From CAZIZT01 sp964544085 (GTDB taxonomy: Bacteria > Campylobacterota_A > Desulfurellia > Desulfurellales > Hippeaceae), in NCBI GenBank assembly GCA_964544085.1, contig CAZIZT010000018.1:59869-123868 (forward strand): a stretch of 64,000 nt of DNA. Direction: 5' to 3'. The position numbers and the translations under genes were made by a program. The stretch's first letter is position 1. Every line of letters begins with the position of its first letter. The notes under the pieces are model-generated. The model did no database searches. It saw only the letters and a program-made list of their open reading frames with translations, and was not told where the DNA came from. This document shows, one piece after another, positions 51,691-59,978 of this stretch.

Positions 51691-53078
51691 TGTTCCTTAA
51701 TTACTTCTCTATCGTCAAAATGAATGATTGTGTCCCCAAGGATTTGATAATCCTCGTGACCCTTACCCAGCACAGCCACAATGTCCCCTGGTTCTGCCAG
51801 GTCCAGCGCTTTGATGATAGCTTTTTTACGATCAAGTTCAACAATAAAATTATCGTTATCTTTGATACCGGAAAGTATATCATTCACTATCGATTGAGGA
51901 TCTTCACTTCTGGGGTTGTCGCTTGTTATGATAAAAAAATCGCTCAGCATCTGCGCAACCCTGCCCATTTTGGGCCTTTTGCCTTTATCTCTATCACCTC
52001 CCGCGCCGAAAACAGTGATTAGGCGTCCTTTTTTTATATCTTTCAGGCAACTTAACACATTTTTCATAGCGTCGTCTGTGTGAGCATAGTCAACCACCGC
52101 ATAGATGCCGTTTTTCTCAAAAAATTCAAGCCTTCCTGGCACATTTTTAAGGGTTTTTATTCCTTCTTCTATCATTTTTGCCTCTGCATTGAGCAGTATA
52201 GCTATGGCCGTTGCACACATGATGTTGTAGATGTTGTATCTGCCTGTTAAGCTTGATGTGATCGATAATTCTCCTATTGGTGTCGAGAGCCTTAAGCGTA
52301 TACCGTCTATGCTGTATTCATAATCAATAGGGTACACATCAGCCGTTGTGTCAAAACCATAGGTGAGTGTGTTGGAATCAATAACACTGATGGAGTATGC
52401 TTCATCCCGGTTAATTGCCTTTCTATCACTTTTTGTAAAGAACGAAAGCTTGGCGTTTACATAATTCTCCATTGTTTTGTAGTAATCCAGATGATCCTGT
52501 GAGATGTTGGTAAGTGCCTTCACCGCAAAATTGCATCCAGCAATCCTTTTGAGTGTGATAGCATGGGATGAAACTTCCATGAAGCAGTATTGCACACCAT
52601 TTTTTACCATTGTGTTGAAAATATTCTGCAGGTCCACCGACTCAGGGGTTGTATTTTTCAAATTGTGTCTTTCGCCACGCAGGGTATAGCCTGTTGTGCC
52701 GATAATTTCGCTGTTTTCGAAAATGGAGTTAAGCAGATAGGTAGTTGTAGTCTTGCCGTTTGTACCGGTAATTCCAACGAGTTTCAGTTTTTTTGTGGGT
52801 TCGTTGTAGAAAACAGAAGCCATCTTTCCCATGCACAGGCGTACGTCTTCAACCCAAATGCAGCGCGGGTCGTTGAATCTTTTACTGCTAACTACGCAGA
52901 TATGTTCGTAACGTTTCAAAAGCTCAGGAACAAACTTGTTTCCATCTGTTTTGTGCCCCTTGATTGCAAAAAAGATCGAGTGTTCCTCTGCTTTTCTTGA
53001 ATCGTAAACGAGTCTTTTGATCTCAATATCGATCTTTAGTTTGCAGCAACATGCTCTGCAGATCTCAGAGAGCTTCAT
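51678..53078 (-). CDS. murE: UDP-MurNAc-dipeptide--2,6-diaminopimelate ligase
   Basis: 466 residues from ATG 53078. RLVYDSRKAEEHSIFFAI, P-loop ITGTNGKTTTTYLLNSI, SSHAI, and the DNPR motif (TSDNPRSEDP), which selects meso-diaminopimelate. It adds mDAP to UDP-MurNAc-Ala-Glu. There is no Shine-Dalgarno sequence, and a good -10 ends 8 nt upstream, so the mRNA may be leaderless. Longer in-frame starts up to 53267 would be non-homologous and pass through that promoter. First gene of the minus-strand mur cluster. Confidence 0.96.
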   Translation of the reverse strand: MKLSEICRACCCKLKIDIEIKRLVYDSRKAEEHSIFFAIKGHKTDGNKFVPELLKRYEHICVVSSKRFNDPRCIWVEDVRLCMGKMASVFYNEPTKKLKLVGITGTNGKTTTTYLLNSIFENSEIIGTTGYTLRGERHNLKNTTPESVDLQNIFNTMVKNGVQYCFMEVSSHAITLKRIAGCNFAVKALTNISQDHLDYYKTMENYVNAKLSFFTKSDRKAINRDEAYSISVIDSNTLTYGFDTTADVYPIDYEYSIDGIRLRLSTPIGELSITSSLTGRYNIYNIMCATAIAILLNAEAKMIEEGIKTLKNVPGRLEFFEKNGIYAVVDYAHTDDAMKNVLSCLKDIKKGRLITVFGAGGDRDKGKRPKMGRVAQMLSDFFIITSDNPRSEDPQSIVNDILSGIKDNDNFIVELDRKKAIIKALDLAEPGDIVAVLGKGHEDYQILGDTIIHFDDREVIKEHWHI

Positions 53079-53086
53079 AAAAACAA

Positions 53087-53115
53087 ATTGTATCCATAGT
53101 CCCCGGTCAAGTAAA
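53087..53115 (-). promoter_or_regulatory. Promoter of the murE cluster, leaderless arrangement
   Basis: Minus strand -35 TTTACT (53110-53115), 17-nt spacer, -10 TACAAT (53087-53092). Eight nt then separate the -10 from the murE ATG. Confidence 0.55.
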
Positions 53116-53171
53116 GGAGTAAAATTTCTTTTATTATAATTCGGCTTTTTCGAGAATTTTTGTATGTAATG

Positions 53172-53213
53172 TGACAAATATTGCCCATTGATGACAAAAA
53201 TTGTCAGTATAAT
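53172..53213. promoter_or_regulatory. Tandem palindromic sites next to a perfect TATAAT, in the murE-pilin intergenic region
   Basis: TGACAA-AAA-TTGTCA (53192-53206) is a perfect 6-bp-arm palindrome; a partial copy (TGACAA-ATA-TTG) starts exactly 20 bp earlier at 53172. TATAAT (53208-53213, + strand) follows with no good -35. This resembles an activator- or repressor-controlled promoter toward the pilin. The 369 nt between murE and the pilin otherwise hold the murE promoter, a sigma54-like site and the pilin ribosome site. Confidence 0.45.
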
Positions 53214-53324
53214 AATTTGACTATGGATCTTCGATGTTGTATAGTTGCCGGTGTAAGGGGAATTCACTCAATGTGGGTTTTGTGGTTCTTTTGCAGGAAT
53301 CGAGAAATTGTTTTTGTTACGCCA

Positions 53325-53341
53325 TTGGTTCTTTGTTTGCT
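53325..53341 (+). promoter_or_regulatory. Possible sigma54 promoter of the pilin gene
   Basis: TTGG and TTTGCT with GG-N10-GC spacing match the -24/-12 elements; the CACG part is poor. The start would be near 53352 with a leader of about 96 nt. Pilin genes in related bacteria are often controlled by sigma54 with PilR. Confidence 0.4.
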
Positions 53342-53447
53342 AAGGATATAGTTGGAGATTTGTGTGGAACGGGAGGTGAGAAACTGTCGGGTTGTAAAGA
53401 GGAAGGATAGGTGAGAAAAAAGCAAAAAAACAAAAAGGAGGTTGTTT

Positions 53448-53840
53448 ATGGAAAGGTTGAGAAAGGCTGAAGGTTTCACCCTTATTGAGTTGCTCGTGGT
53501 TGTTGCAATCATTGCTATACTTGCGGCAATTGCTATACCGCAGTATGCAAAGTACAGAGAAAGAGCTGCTAAAGCAACCGCAGTGTCGGATGCCAAAAAC
53601 ATTGCCAACATGCTTGAAGCTTGCTATGCTGACACTCAGACTTATCCGTCCACTCTTTCAGATGGTCACATTGTTATAATCAATGGCGACACCTTTACAT
53701 TGAGCAGAAACAATACGTTTGCGGCTTACACGCTGATTGGCAATACTCAGTACACATTTAATGTATCCAACAGTGTGTATAACAAGTCTGTTACCTACAA
53801 TTCCGGCACTGGTGGTCTTGACGAGACGGTTTGGCAGTAG
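53448..53840 (+). CDS. Type IV major pilin (PilA-like)
   Basis: 130 residues. A 9-residue basic leader ends in Gly before FTLIELLVVVAIIAILAAIA, the prepilin peptidase site; Glu5 of the mature protein is present. The mature pilin is 121 residues and its first 58 closely resemble Geobacter PilA (IPQYAKYRERA, ACYADTQTYP). The C-terminal part is short and rich in Ser, Thr and Asn (many possible glycan sites), with one cysteine. It forms type IV pili for motility, adhesion or electron transfer. AAGGAGG precedes ATG 53448. A terminator 27 nt after its stop suggests high pilin output. Confidence 0.95.
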   Translation: MERLRKAEGFTLIELLVVVAIIAILAAIAIPQYAKYRERAAKATAVSDAKNIANMLEACYADTQTYPSTLSDGHIVIINGDTFTLSRNNTFAAYTLIGNTQYTFNVSNSVYNKSVTYNSGTGGLDETVWQ

Positions 53841-53845
53841 TTCGC

Positions 53846-55723
53846 ATGCTGGACTGGCTTAAAAGCAAAAAAGAGGGAATTTTCTATTCCCTCTTTTTTT
53901 TTATTCTGTTCATATTCCAGACAAAAACCCTGAATACAGGTGATGCTGGCGAACTTGTTTCTGCCTCATTTGGCCTTGGTATAGCGCACCCGTCCGGGTA
54001 TCCCATTTATATAATGATATCAAAACTTTTCACATTTCTGCCGTTTGGTAACATCCCGATGAAGGTGGCTCTTGTATCCTCTTTTTCAACCACATTTATT
54101 GTAATCCTGTTAAATAGATTCTTTAAAAAAGAGGGTTTTCCTTTCTTTGTTACTGTACTTGCGGGATTCATGATCCTTTCAAGCTACTCGTTTTTTGGGC
54201 AATCACTGATTGCAAAGTTTTACCCTCTCAATACGCTATTGATATTTGTAATTTTCTATCTTGGTTACAATGCGCTTTATAGTTACGATAGCAGAATACA
54301 GTTGACCATCGCCTTTCTGTTTGGGCTTGCGGCTGGATTACACCAGACAACCTTCTTAATGTTGATTCCCTTGGTTCTGGTTGTGATTCTTCACTTTAGG
54401 AGCTTCCTGAAACATTTGCCAGTTTCAGTCGTTCTGTTAATTTTAGGTTTCTGTGTGGTTTTTTACCTGATGGTTCGCTCATGGAAACCCGTTTTGCTTA
54501 ACATGTCACCGTCGGGCAATCTCCATCAGCTAATCTATACACTGTTGAGAAAGGCATACGGAACAGGCTCATCACCGCATGTTGCTGAATCCCTTATCTT
54601 TATTGATCCTCATAGAGTTATCCATGCATTGAAAAACACCTTTTTACTTATAAAAAAGGAATTCTATACATATTCATTTTTCTTGTTTTTTATCGGTTTG
54701 TTTGGTTTGTTCAAGACTGGCAAGAGGAAGCTTGTTTACATCGTTGCTGCCTTTATCATGTATTCAGTGGTTCTTGCATATCTAACCTTTTCAAGCCCAA
54801 AACCCACACTTGATAGCTGGTACATAGTGGCGAATCAATACTACTTGCCCGCCTTTTTGTTTTATGTGGTCATCTGTTCCTTTGGTGTGTATGTCATTTA
54901 CAGGGTTTTGCCATCCAGGCTAAGTTCCATTGCTTATCTTTCTCTTGCGTTTCCTCTTGTGTATTTCCCGCAAAACCTATTTGTGAATTTCTATGACAAG
55001 AATCATGTTGCTTACTACAAGGCAATAGACCAGCTTTTTTCCAAACCGATTAAGTCCATTGTTGTCTTCAGTGGTGATAATGATGTGTTTCAGGGTTGGT
55101 ATGAAAAGAATGTAGAGAAGTTCAGGGACGATATTTGTATGCTCTCTGCGCCTACTATCAGTGAAAAGATCTGGGGGGTGCACAACGGCTGTATGTGGGT
55201 AATTTACAAGAAATCGTTTCCTGAGTTTTTTAAAAATGCCAACGTGGTTAACCTTGCCTCAGTTAAGGACTATATCAGAACCAAACACCTTTATTCCACC
55301 TCTCCCATAGAGGCGAACGCACTATTTAGAAAGTATCTCTTTTCGGAATATGCTGCTTTAGATTTTCTCGATCTTTTATTGAGTCAGAGGAAGGATTTGA
55401 AAAAAATTAACGAGTGGCTTGCGAAGTACAGAAAGGGCTTTGAGCAGTTTGCACACTACAGGGCATGTTTAACACACTCCACTGACGATCTTTTTACTAA
55501 AACCATCTGTATGAAATACTCAAACTATTTGACCTTTCTTGCCTATGATATAGGTAATAAGACTGGAAAGGGAAAAATATCGCACGTTAATCTTAACTTT
55601 GACAACAAATCTTACTCTCTCGATATTTACACCAATAGCAAAAATGTAAAGTATCTCTATGATGCCTACAGGATTGTCAAATACAATGAAATTGAGGATT
55701 TTTATCTGTTCAAAGGATTCTAA
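53846..55723 (+). CDS. DUF2723 membrane protein, putative GT-C O-glycosyltransferase
   Basis: 625 residues. About ten membrane helices in the first 390, then a soluble periplasmic-like C-terminus. NTGDAGELVSASFGLGIAHP with SGYPIY (residues 30-55) is the DUF2723 signature, an acidic loop like that of protein O-mannosyltransferases (GT-C fold). It starts 5 nt after the pilin stop and lacks its own ribosome site, so it probably relies on coupling. A pilin-modifying transferase using a polyprenyl-linked sugar is likely (the DPM1-like gene is 3.6 kb downstream), but not proven. Confidence 0.8.
   Translation: MLDWLKSKKEGIFYSLFFFILFIFQTKTLNTGDAGELVSASFGLGIAHPSGYPIYIMISKLFTFLPFGNIPMKVALVSSFSTTFIVILLNRFFKKEGFPFFVTVLAGFMILSSYSFFGQSLIAKFYPLNTLLIFVIFYLGYNALYSYDSRIQLTIAFLFGLAAGLHQTTFLMLIPLVLVVILHFRSFLKHLPVSVVLLILGFCVVFYLMVRSWKPVLLNMSPSGNLHQLIYTLLRKAYGTGSSPHVAESLIFIDPHRVIHALKNTFLLIKKEFYTYSFFLFFIGLFGLFKTGKRKLVYIVAAFIMYSVVLAYLTFSSPKPTLDSWYIVANQYYLPAFLFYVVICSFGVYVIYRVLPSRLSSIAYLSLAFPLVYFPQNLFVNFYDKNHVAYYKAIDQLFSKPIKSIVVFSGDNDVFQGWYEKNVEKFRDDICMLSAPTISEKIWGVHNGCMWVIYKKSFPEFFKNANVVNLASVKDYIRTKHLYSTSPIEANALFRKYLFSEYAALDFLDLLLSQRKDLKKINEWLAKYRKGFEQFAHYRACLTHSTDDLFTKTICMKYSNYLTFLAYDIGNKTGKGKISHVNLNFDNKSYSLDIYTNSKNVKYLYDAYRIVKYNEIEDFYLFKGF
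53867..53902 (+). terminator. Intrinsic terminator inside the DUF2723 coding start
   Basis: GAGGGAAT (53873-53880) pairs with ATTCCCTC (53886-53893), extended by six A-T pairs to a 14-bp stem with a 5-nt loop, followed by nine T. It lies in codons 8-19 of the DUF2723 gene, so most pilin transcripts should stop here and only read-through would express the glycosylation genes. Confidence 0.8.
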
Positions 55724-55726
55724 CTC

Positions 55727-56371
55727 ATGAGTGTTACTGTCAGAGAGATTTCGGGGATTTTGAAGCTTGTTGTGATTATGCTGATCTTTATATGGATGGT
55801 TTTGCTGCTCAAACAGTACGGCTACTTTAGAAGCGCACAACTGAAAGACAGAACAGGCTCTTATGTGAAGGCTGTCGATGATTATACCATGGTTGTGTAT
55901 ATGCATACGCCGTTTTCGCCCTTTGAGAAAATGGCTATCGATAGGCTTTTGCAGTTGGCTTTCTACTTTGACAGAAGACATGAACTGAGAAAAGAGCTTT
56001 ATACCTATGAAAGGCTACGAAGTGCCGTTTATGGCACCCGCTGGTTTTTAACGCCCCACGGTAGACTTTTGGGTGATTTGCAGACAAAGATTGCCTATTT
56101 AAGGGCAGTTATGCTCAAAAAAGAGGGCTACAGGAAGAGTATACAGGCAGCAGAGAAAGAGGAGCTATACATAATGAGTGTTCACCTTGCTCCAAGTCCT
56201 ATTTTAGCATTACTGGCTCTGCTCTCGTTTGGTCTTTTTGTCGCCATTGTACTGATTGGTATATGGCGTTCTTCAGGTAAAAATGGGGTACACGGTATGA
56301 AAATGTTGAAATACATCGGTAGTTCTACGCTTTTTTTAATAATGTGGCTGGTGTTACTCTATTATGCGTAA
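55727..56371 (+). CDS. Membrane protein of unknown function
   Basis: 214 residues. One N-terminal helix (about 10-29), a soluble middle (30-145, with FDRRHELRKELYTYERL and repeated Tyr), and two C-terminal helices (about 146-172 and 190-212). No recognised motif. It begins 3 nt after the DUF2723 stop and overlaps the next glycosyltransferase by 8 nt, so it is part of the same operon and may be an accessory subunit of the GT-C protein. Confidence 0.75.
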   Translation: MSVTVREISGILKLVVIMLIFIWMVLLLKQYGYFRSAQLKDRTGSYVKAVDDYTMVVYMHTPFSPFEKMAIDRLLQLAFYFDRRHELRKELYTYERLRSAVYGTRWFLTPHGRLLGDLQTKIAYLRAVMLKKEGYRKSIQAAEKEELYIMSVHLAPSPILALLALLSFGLFVAIVLIGIWRSSGKNGVHGMKMLKYIGSSTLFLIMWLVLLYYA

Positions 56372-57431
56372 AAAGAGAGCCCTGATTTTAAATAGGCGTT
56401 GCATAAGAAATCCTCAAAAGGGTGGGGCAGAGGTTTATACACATTATATGGCAAAGGCGCTTACCGCGGTGGGCTGTAATGTTACATGGTTTTGCTCACG
56501 CCCTGAAGGGCTGGCAAAAAGGGAGAAATTAGACGATATTGAGTTTATGAGGCATGGCAATGAATTGACCGTTCACATATTTGGTTTTCTTTATGCCTTA
56601 CTTCACAAATATGATCTGGTTATAGATGAGTTCAATGGTATAGGTTTCTTTACTTTTTTTATTAAAAAACCAAAGGTGCTGCTGATCCATCAGCTTTATA
56701 AAGAATTCTGGAATGCTGAGTTTGGAGCAGCTGGATACATCTTTAGAGCTTTTGAGCTCTTTTTGCTTCAGCTGTACAGAAAATATCCGGTAGTTACAGT
56801 CTCTAAATCAACGAAGGATTGTCTGATGAAATTGGGATTTAGAAACATCAGCATAGTTCATAACGGTTTGGATGTTGAACCTATGAAAAAGGTTGAGAAG
56901 CGATTTGATAAATTGAGACTATTGTTTCTTGGCAGGTTAAGGAAAACGAAAAATCCCGAAGACGCTATAAAGAGTTTTTTGCAAATAAAGAAAAGATACA
57001 GCAATTGCGAGTTGAGAGTGATAGGTGATGGTCCGGAGCTTGGGAGATTGAAACAAAAGTACGCAAAACAGGTTATCTTTGAAGGATATGTTGATAACAG
57101 TAAAAAATACGAGTTGCTAAGAAATGCTCATTTTATCCTGGTGCCGAGTTTAAGGGAGGGCTGGGGACAGGTTGTGATACAGGCGAACGCCATGGGTACT
57201 CCTGCTATTGGCTATAACGTTGCGGGTTTAAAGGATAGTATAAGGCACGGGAATACGGGTTTTTTGGTTAGAGATTACAAAGAAATGGCAGAAGTTGCTG
57301 TTGATGTTTTCGCAAGAAGGGTGTTTTACCTGGAAATCTGTAAAAATGCTGTTGAATACTCAAAGGAGTTTAACTGGGAAGCCAGCAAAAGGAGATTTAT
57401 AAAATCTTTGAAAAGTGCAGGGTTGTTATGA
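56364..57431 (+). CDS. GT4-family glycosyltransferase
   Basis: 355 residues. GT-B fold with RNPQKGGAEVYTHYMAKAL at the N-terminus and LLFLGRLRKTKNPEDAIKSF in the middle. The EX7E motif reads EGWGQVVIQ, so the second Glu is Gln. Members transfer sugars from nucleotide donors. The substitution may lower activity or mark a different donor. Coupled to both neighbours. Confidence 0.88.
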   Translation: MRKKRALILNRRCIRNPQKGGAEVYTHYMAKALTAVGCNVTWFCSRPEGLAKREKLDDIEFMRHGNELTVHIFGFLYALLHKYDLVIDEFNGIGFFTFFIKKPKVLLIHQLYKEFWNAEFGAAGYIFRAFELFLLQLYRKYPVVTVSKSTKDCLMKLGFRNISIVHNGLDVEPMKKVEKRFDKLRLLFLGRLRKTKNPEDAIKSFLQIKKRYSNCELRVIGDGPELGRLKQKYAKQVIFEGYVDNSKKYELLRNAHFILVPSLREGWGQVVIQANAMGTPAIGYNVAGLKDSIRHGNTGFLVRDYKEMAEVAVDVFARRVFYLEICKNAVEYSKEFNWEASKRRFIKSLKSAGLL

Positions 57432-58138
57432 AAGAAAAAGCACTTGTTGTTGTTCCCACATACAATGAATCAGATAGCATTGATGTATTGCTGGATCGGT
57501 TATTGGGCTTTGAGTTTCTGGATATCCTTGTGGTTGATGATAATTCAAGGGATGGAACGTTTGAAAAGGTGTTGGATTGGTCATTGAAAGACCGTCGTGT
57601 TCATTTTATCAGGAGAATGGGCAAGCTCGGACTTGGCAGTGCTTATGTAGCTGGTTTCAAATGGGGTATGGGCAGGGATTATACCCTATTTTTTGAGATG
57701 GATGCCGATCTTTCACACGATCCTGCAGACATACCCAGATTCATAGAGAAGTTAAAAGAGGGCTATGATATGGTTCTTGGTTCAAGGTACACAAACGGCA
57801 CCATTAGCGTTATTGGGTGGGATTTCAAAAGATTGCTGTTATCAAAATTCGGCAATTTCTATGCTTCCACCATACTCAATTTAAGAGAATTTACAGACTT
57901 AACAGGTGGGTACAGGTGCTACAGACGAAGGTGCCTTGAGAGGATAGACCTTGGATCAATAAAGTCCAACGGTTATGCTTTCCAGATTGAGATGGTTTAC
58001 AGGGCTATCAAGGCTGGATGCAGGGTCGGTGAGCTGCCAATAATCTTTCACGAACGTCAGGGGGGAAGCTCGAAAATGAGCAGAAGGATTGCGCTTGAGG
58101 CAGCTGTTATGGTCTGGAGAATGAGGATTGGTGTATGA
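57428..58138 (+). CDS. Polyprenyl-phosphate sugar synthase (DPM1-like GT2)
   Basis: 236 residues. VVVPTYNESDSIDVLLDRLL, DILVVDDNSRDGT, EMDADLSHDP (the DxD for metal and donor) and LGSRYTNG define a DPM1-type glycosyltransferase. It has no C-terminal membrane domain, like the soluble eukaryotic Dpm1. It probably makes polyprenyl-phosphate-mannose or similar, which GT-C enzymes such as the DUF2723 protein use as donor. Overlaps both neighbours by 4 nt. Confidence 0.92.
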   Translation: MKEKALVVVPTYNESDSIDVLLDRLLGFEFLDILVVDDNSRDGTFEKVLDWSLKDRRVHFIRRMGKLGLGSAYVAGFKWGMGRDYTLFFEMDADLSHDPADIPRFIEKLKEGYDMVLGSRYTNGTISVIGWDFKRLLLSKFGNFYASTILNLREFTDLTGGYRCYRRRCLERIDLGSIKSNGYAFQIEMVYRAIKAGCRVGELPIIFHERQGGSSKMSRRIALEAAVMVWRMRIGV

Positions 58139-58818
58139 GAAGGGTGGAGCAAAACAGGAAGACAACAGGTAGTTATCCTGATTTCTACTATGGCATAAAA
58201 GAAAGAAAACCCCTGCCAAGGGCATACAGTTTAAATTCAATGAGGAGACTCTCAAGCTACATTCACGGTGATGTTCTTGAGATAGGGGTTGGTAACGGTG
58301 TATTGAGCGCACAGCTACTTGGAATGGCCAAAGATGTGAGATCTTACACGGCAGTTGACATTTACGAGGAGTTTCTGAAGGATGCCAGAAAAAGGATATC
58401 CGTGAAAAGTATGGATTTTATTCAGGGGGATTTTTTGAAAATCCCCTTTTACAAAAGATTTGACACGATAATATCCTTTGAGGTTATTGAGCATATTCAA
58501 CACCCTTTGATTTTTCTTGACAAGATTCGCTTTTTGCTGGTCGAAGGTGGGATTGCTATTGTCTCAACACCAAATAGGGTGATCTATGATATTGTAGCTA
58601 CCATTGCTGATGGTGGTCGCGATCCAACTCACATAAACGAGATGAGCTATAGAAGATTTAACGCTCTCTTCGGGCGGTTTTTCGATATTGTTGATTCTGT
58701 GTATATCTTGCCTCTTCTTCCACGATTCTCCACTGAAAGACTATGGAGCCTCTCTGAAAGATTCGCCGGGATATTTAGATTTTTTTCGCTTGATGTGGTT
58801 TTGGTTGGTAAAAAATGA
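58135..58818 (+). CDS. SAM-dependent methyltransferase
   Basis: 227 residues. Motif I DVLEIGVGNGVLS, then the acidic AVDIYEEF and the post-motif FDTIISFEVIEHI of class I methyltransferases. A short basic N-terminus precedes it. In this setting it may methylate a glycan or lipid-linked sugar. Overlaps the GT2 gene by 4 nt and the next GT4 gene by 4 nt. Confidence 0.85.
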   Translation: MRRVEQNRKTTGSYPDFYYGIKERKPLPRAYSLNSMRRLSSYIHGDVLEIGVGNGVLSAQLLGMAKDVRSYTAVDIYEEFLKDARKRISVKSMDFIQGDFLKIPFYKRFDTIISFEVIEHIQHPLIFLDKIRFLLVEGGIAIVSTPNRVIYDIVATIADGGRDPTHINEMSYRRFNALFGRFFDIVDSVYILPLLPRFSTERLWSLSERFAGIFRFFSLDVVLVGKK

Positions 58819-59903
58819 AGATCCTTCATCTAATTTACGACCACATAAACAATCCCTGGGTTGGGGGTGGGGCAGCTGTAAGGGCTTATGAGATAAATAA
58901 ACGGCTTGCGAGGAAAGGACATAGCATCCTTGTTATTAGTGGCAACTTTAAGGGTGCTGAAAATTACTCCGAGGGTAGCCTCGAATATAGGTTTGTTGGT
59001 TTGCGTAACCCTTACTACCTCAGCGTGTTTAGCTATGCTTATGAAGCTCACCGGTTTTTGAAAAGGAATCTATCCGGGTTTGATATTGTTGTTGAGGATT
59101 TTGCACCCTGGAACCCGGTTTTTGCATACACAGTTTCGAACAGAAAGCCAGTTGTGATTCAATTGCATCAGAAGGAAGGTTTTAATATCTTGCGAAGATA
59201 CCCTTTACTGGGATTGCCTTTCTGGCTCATTGAAAAGTTTTATCCGGGCAGATACTCACCCAATGTTATTTTTGTATCTGAAGAAAGTAGGTCGAAATTT
59301 AAAATACCATCTGGCACAGTCATACCCAATGGCATAAACAATGAGTTGCTGTCAATGGCGTCTGAAAACAAACTGGGGCAGTATGTATTGTTTCTTGGCA
59401 GATTGGATATATTTCATAAGGGACTTGACATGTTGGTTGAGGCTTTTGAGAACCTTGAGGGGATTCCTCTAATAATAGCTGGTAAGGGTAAGGATGAGCA
59501 AAAGTTACGTTTGCTTATTGAGCAAAAGGGTTTAAAGGTTGAGTTTACCGGTTTTGTCTCTGGAGAGAGAAAGTTCAGAACGTTGCTTGATTCGAAGTTT
59601 CTTGTTATGCCATCGAGATTTGAAGCCCAGGGTATAGTTGCTCTTGAGGCAGCAGCCGTGGGCAAGCCGTTGATAGTTTCTGATATACCAGAGCTTAGGT
59701 ACGTTGTAGAAAACGGCTTCGGTATAAGTTTCAGGCTGGGCGATATCGAGGATTTGAAGGAAAAGATAAGGTATCTCTGGAACAACAATGATCTGATTGA
59801 TCGAATGTCGGAAAAAGGCAGAAGGTTCGCTGAGAGTTTTACGTGGGACAAAATTGCCACTCGCTACGAAGAGTACCTGCAAAGGTTGATTGCAGAGCGC
59901 TGA
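58815..59903 (+). CDS. GT4-family glycosyltransferase
   Basis: 362 residues. The N-terminal NPWVGGGAAVRAYEINKRLA and VLFLGRLDIFHKGLDMLVEA identify GT4. The EX7E motif is complete (EAQGIVALE). Unlike the first GT4 here it retains both glutamates. Last gene of the glycosylation operon; no clear terminator follows. Confidence 0.9.
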   Translation: MKILHLIYDHINNPWVGGGAAVRAYEINKRLARKGHSILVISGNFKGAENYSEGSLEYRFVGLRNPYYLSVFSYAYEAHRFLKRNLSGFDIVVEDFAPWNPVFAYTVSNRKPVVIQLHQKEGFNILRRYPLLGLPFWLIEKFYPGRYSPNVIFVSEESRSKFKIPSGTVIPNGINNELLSMASENKLGQYVLFLGRLDIFHKGLDMLVEAFENLEGIPLIIAGKGKDEQKLRLLIEQKGLKVEFTGFVSGERKFRTLLDSKFLVMPSRFEAQGIVALEAAAVGKPLIVSDIPELRYVVENGFGISFRLGDIEDLKEKIRYLWNNNDLIDRMSEKGRRFAESFTWDKIATRYEEYLQRLIAER

Positions 59904-59978
59904 ATTTTTTAAAAAGACATCCAACAGCAGGCGCACCTATGATTTTTTATAGCACAAAGTGATTCTTGGTAGTTTTTC

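Noticed and set aside
53079..53267. 63-residue N-terminal extension of MurE
   Set aside because: The added sequence is not MurE-like and passes through the murE promoter.
53271..53351. 26-residue hydrophobic ORF before the pilin, with AAGGGG upstream
   Set aside because: Short, spacing to the ribosome site long, and it overlaps the sigma54-like site; not enough to call a gene.
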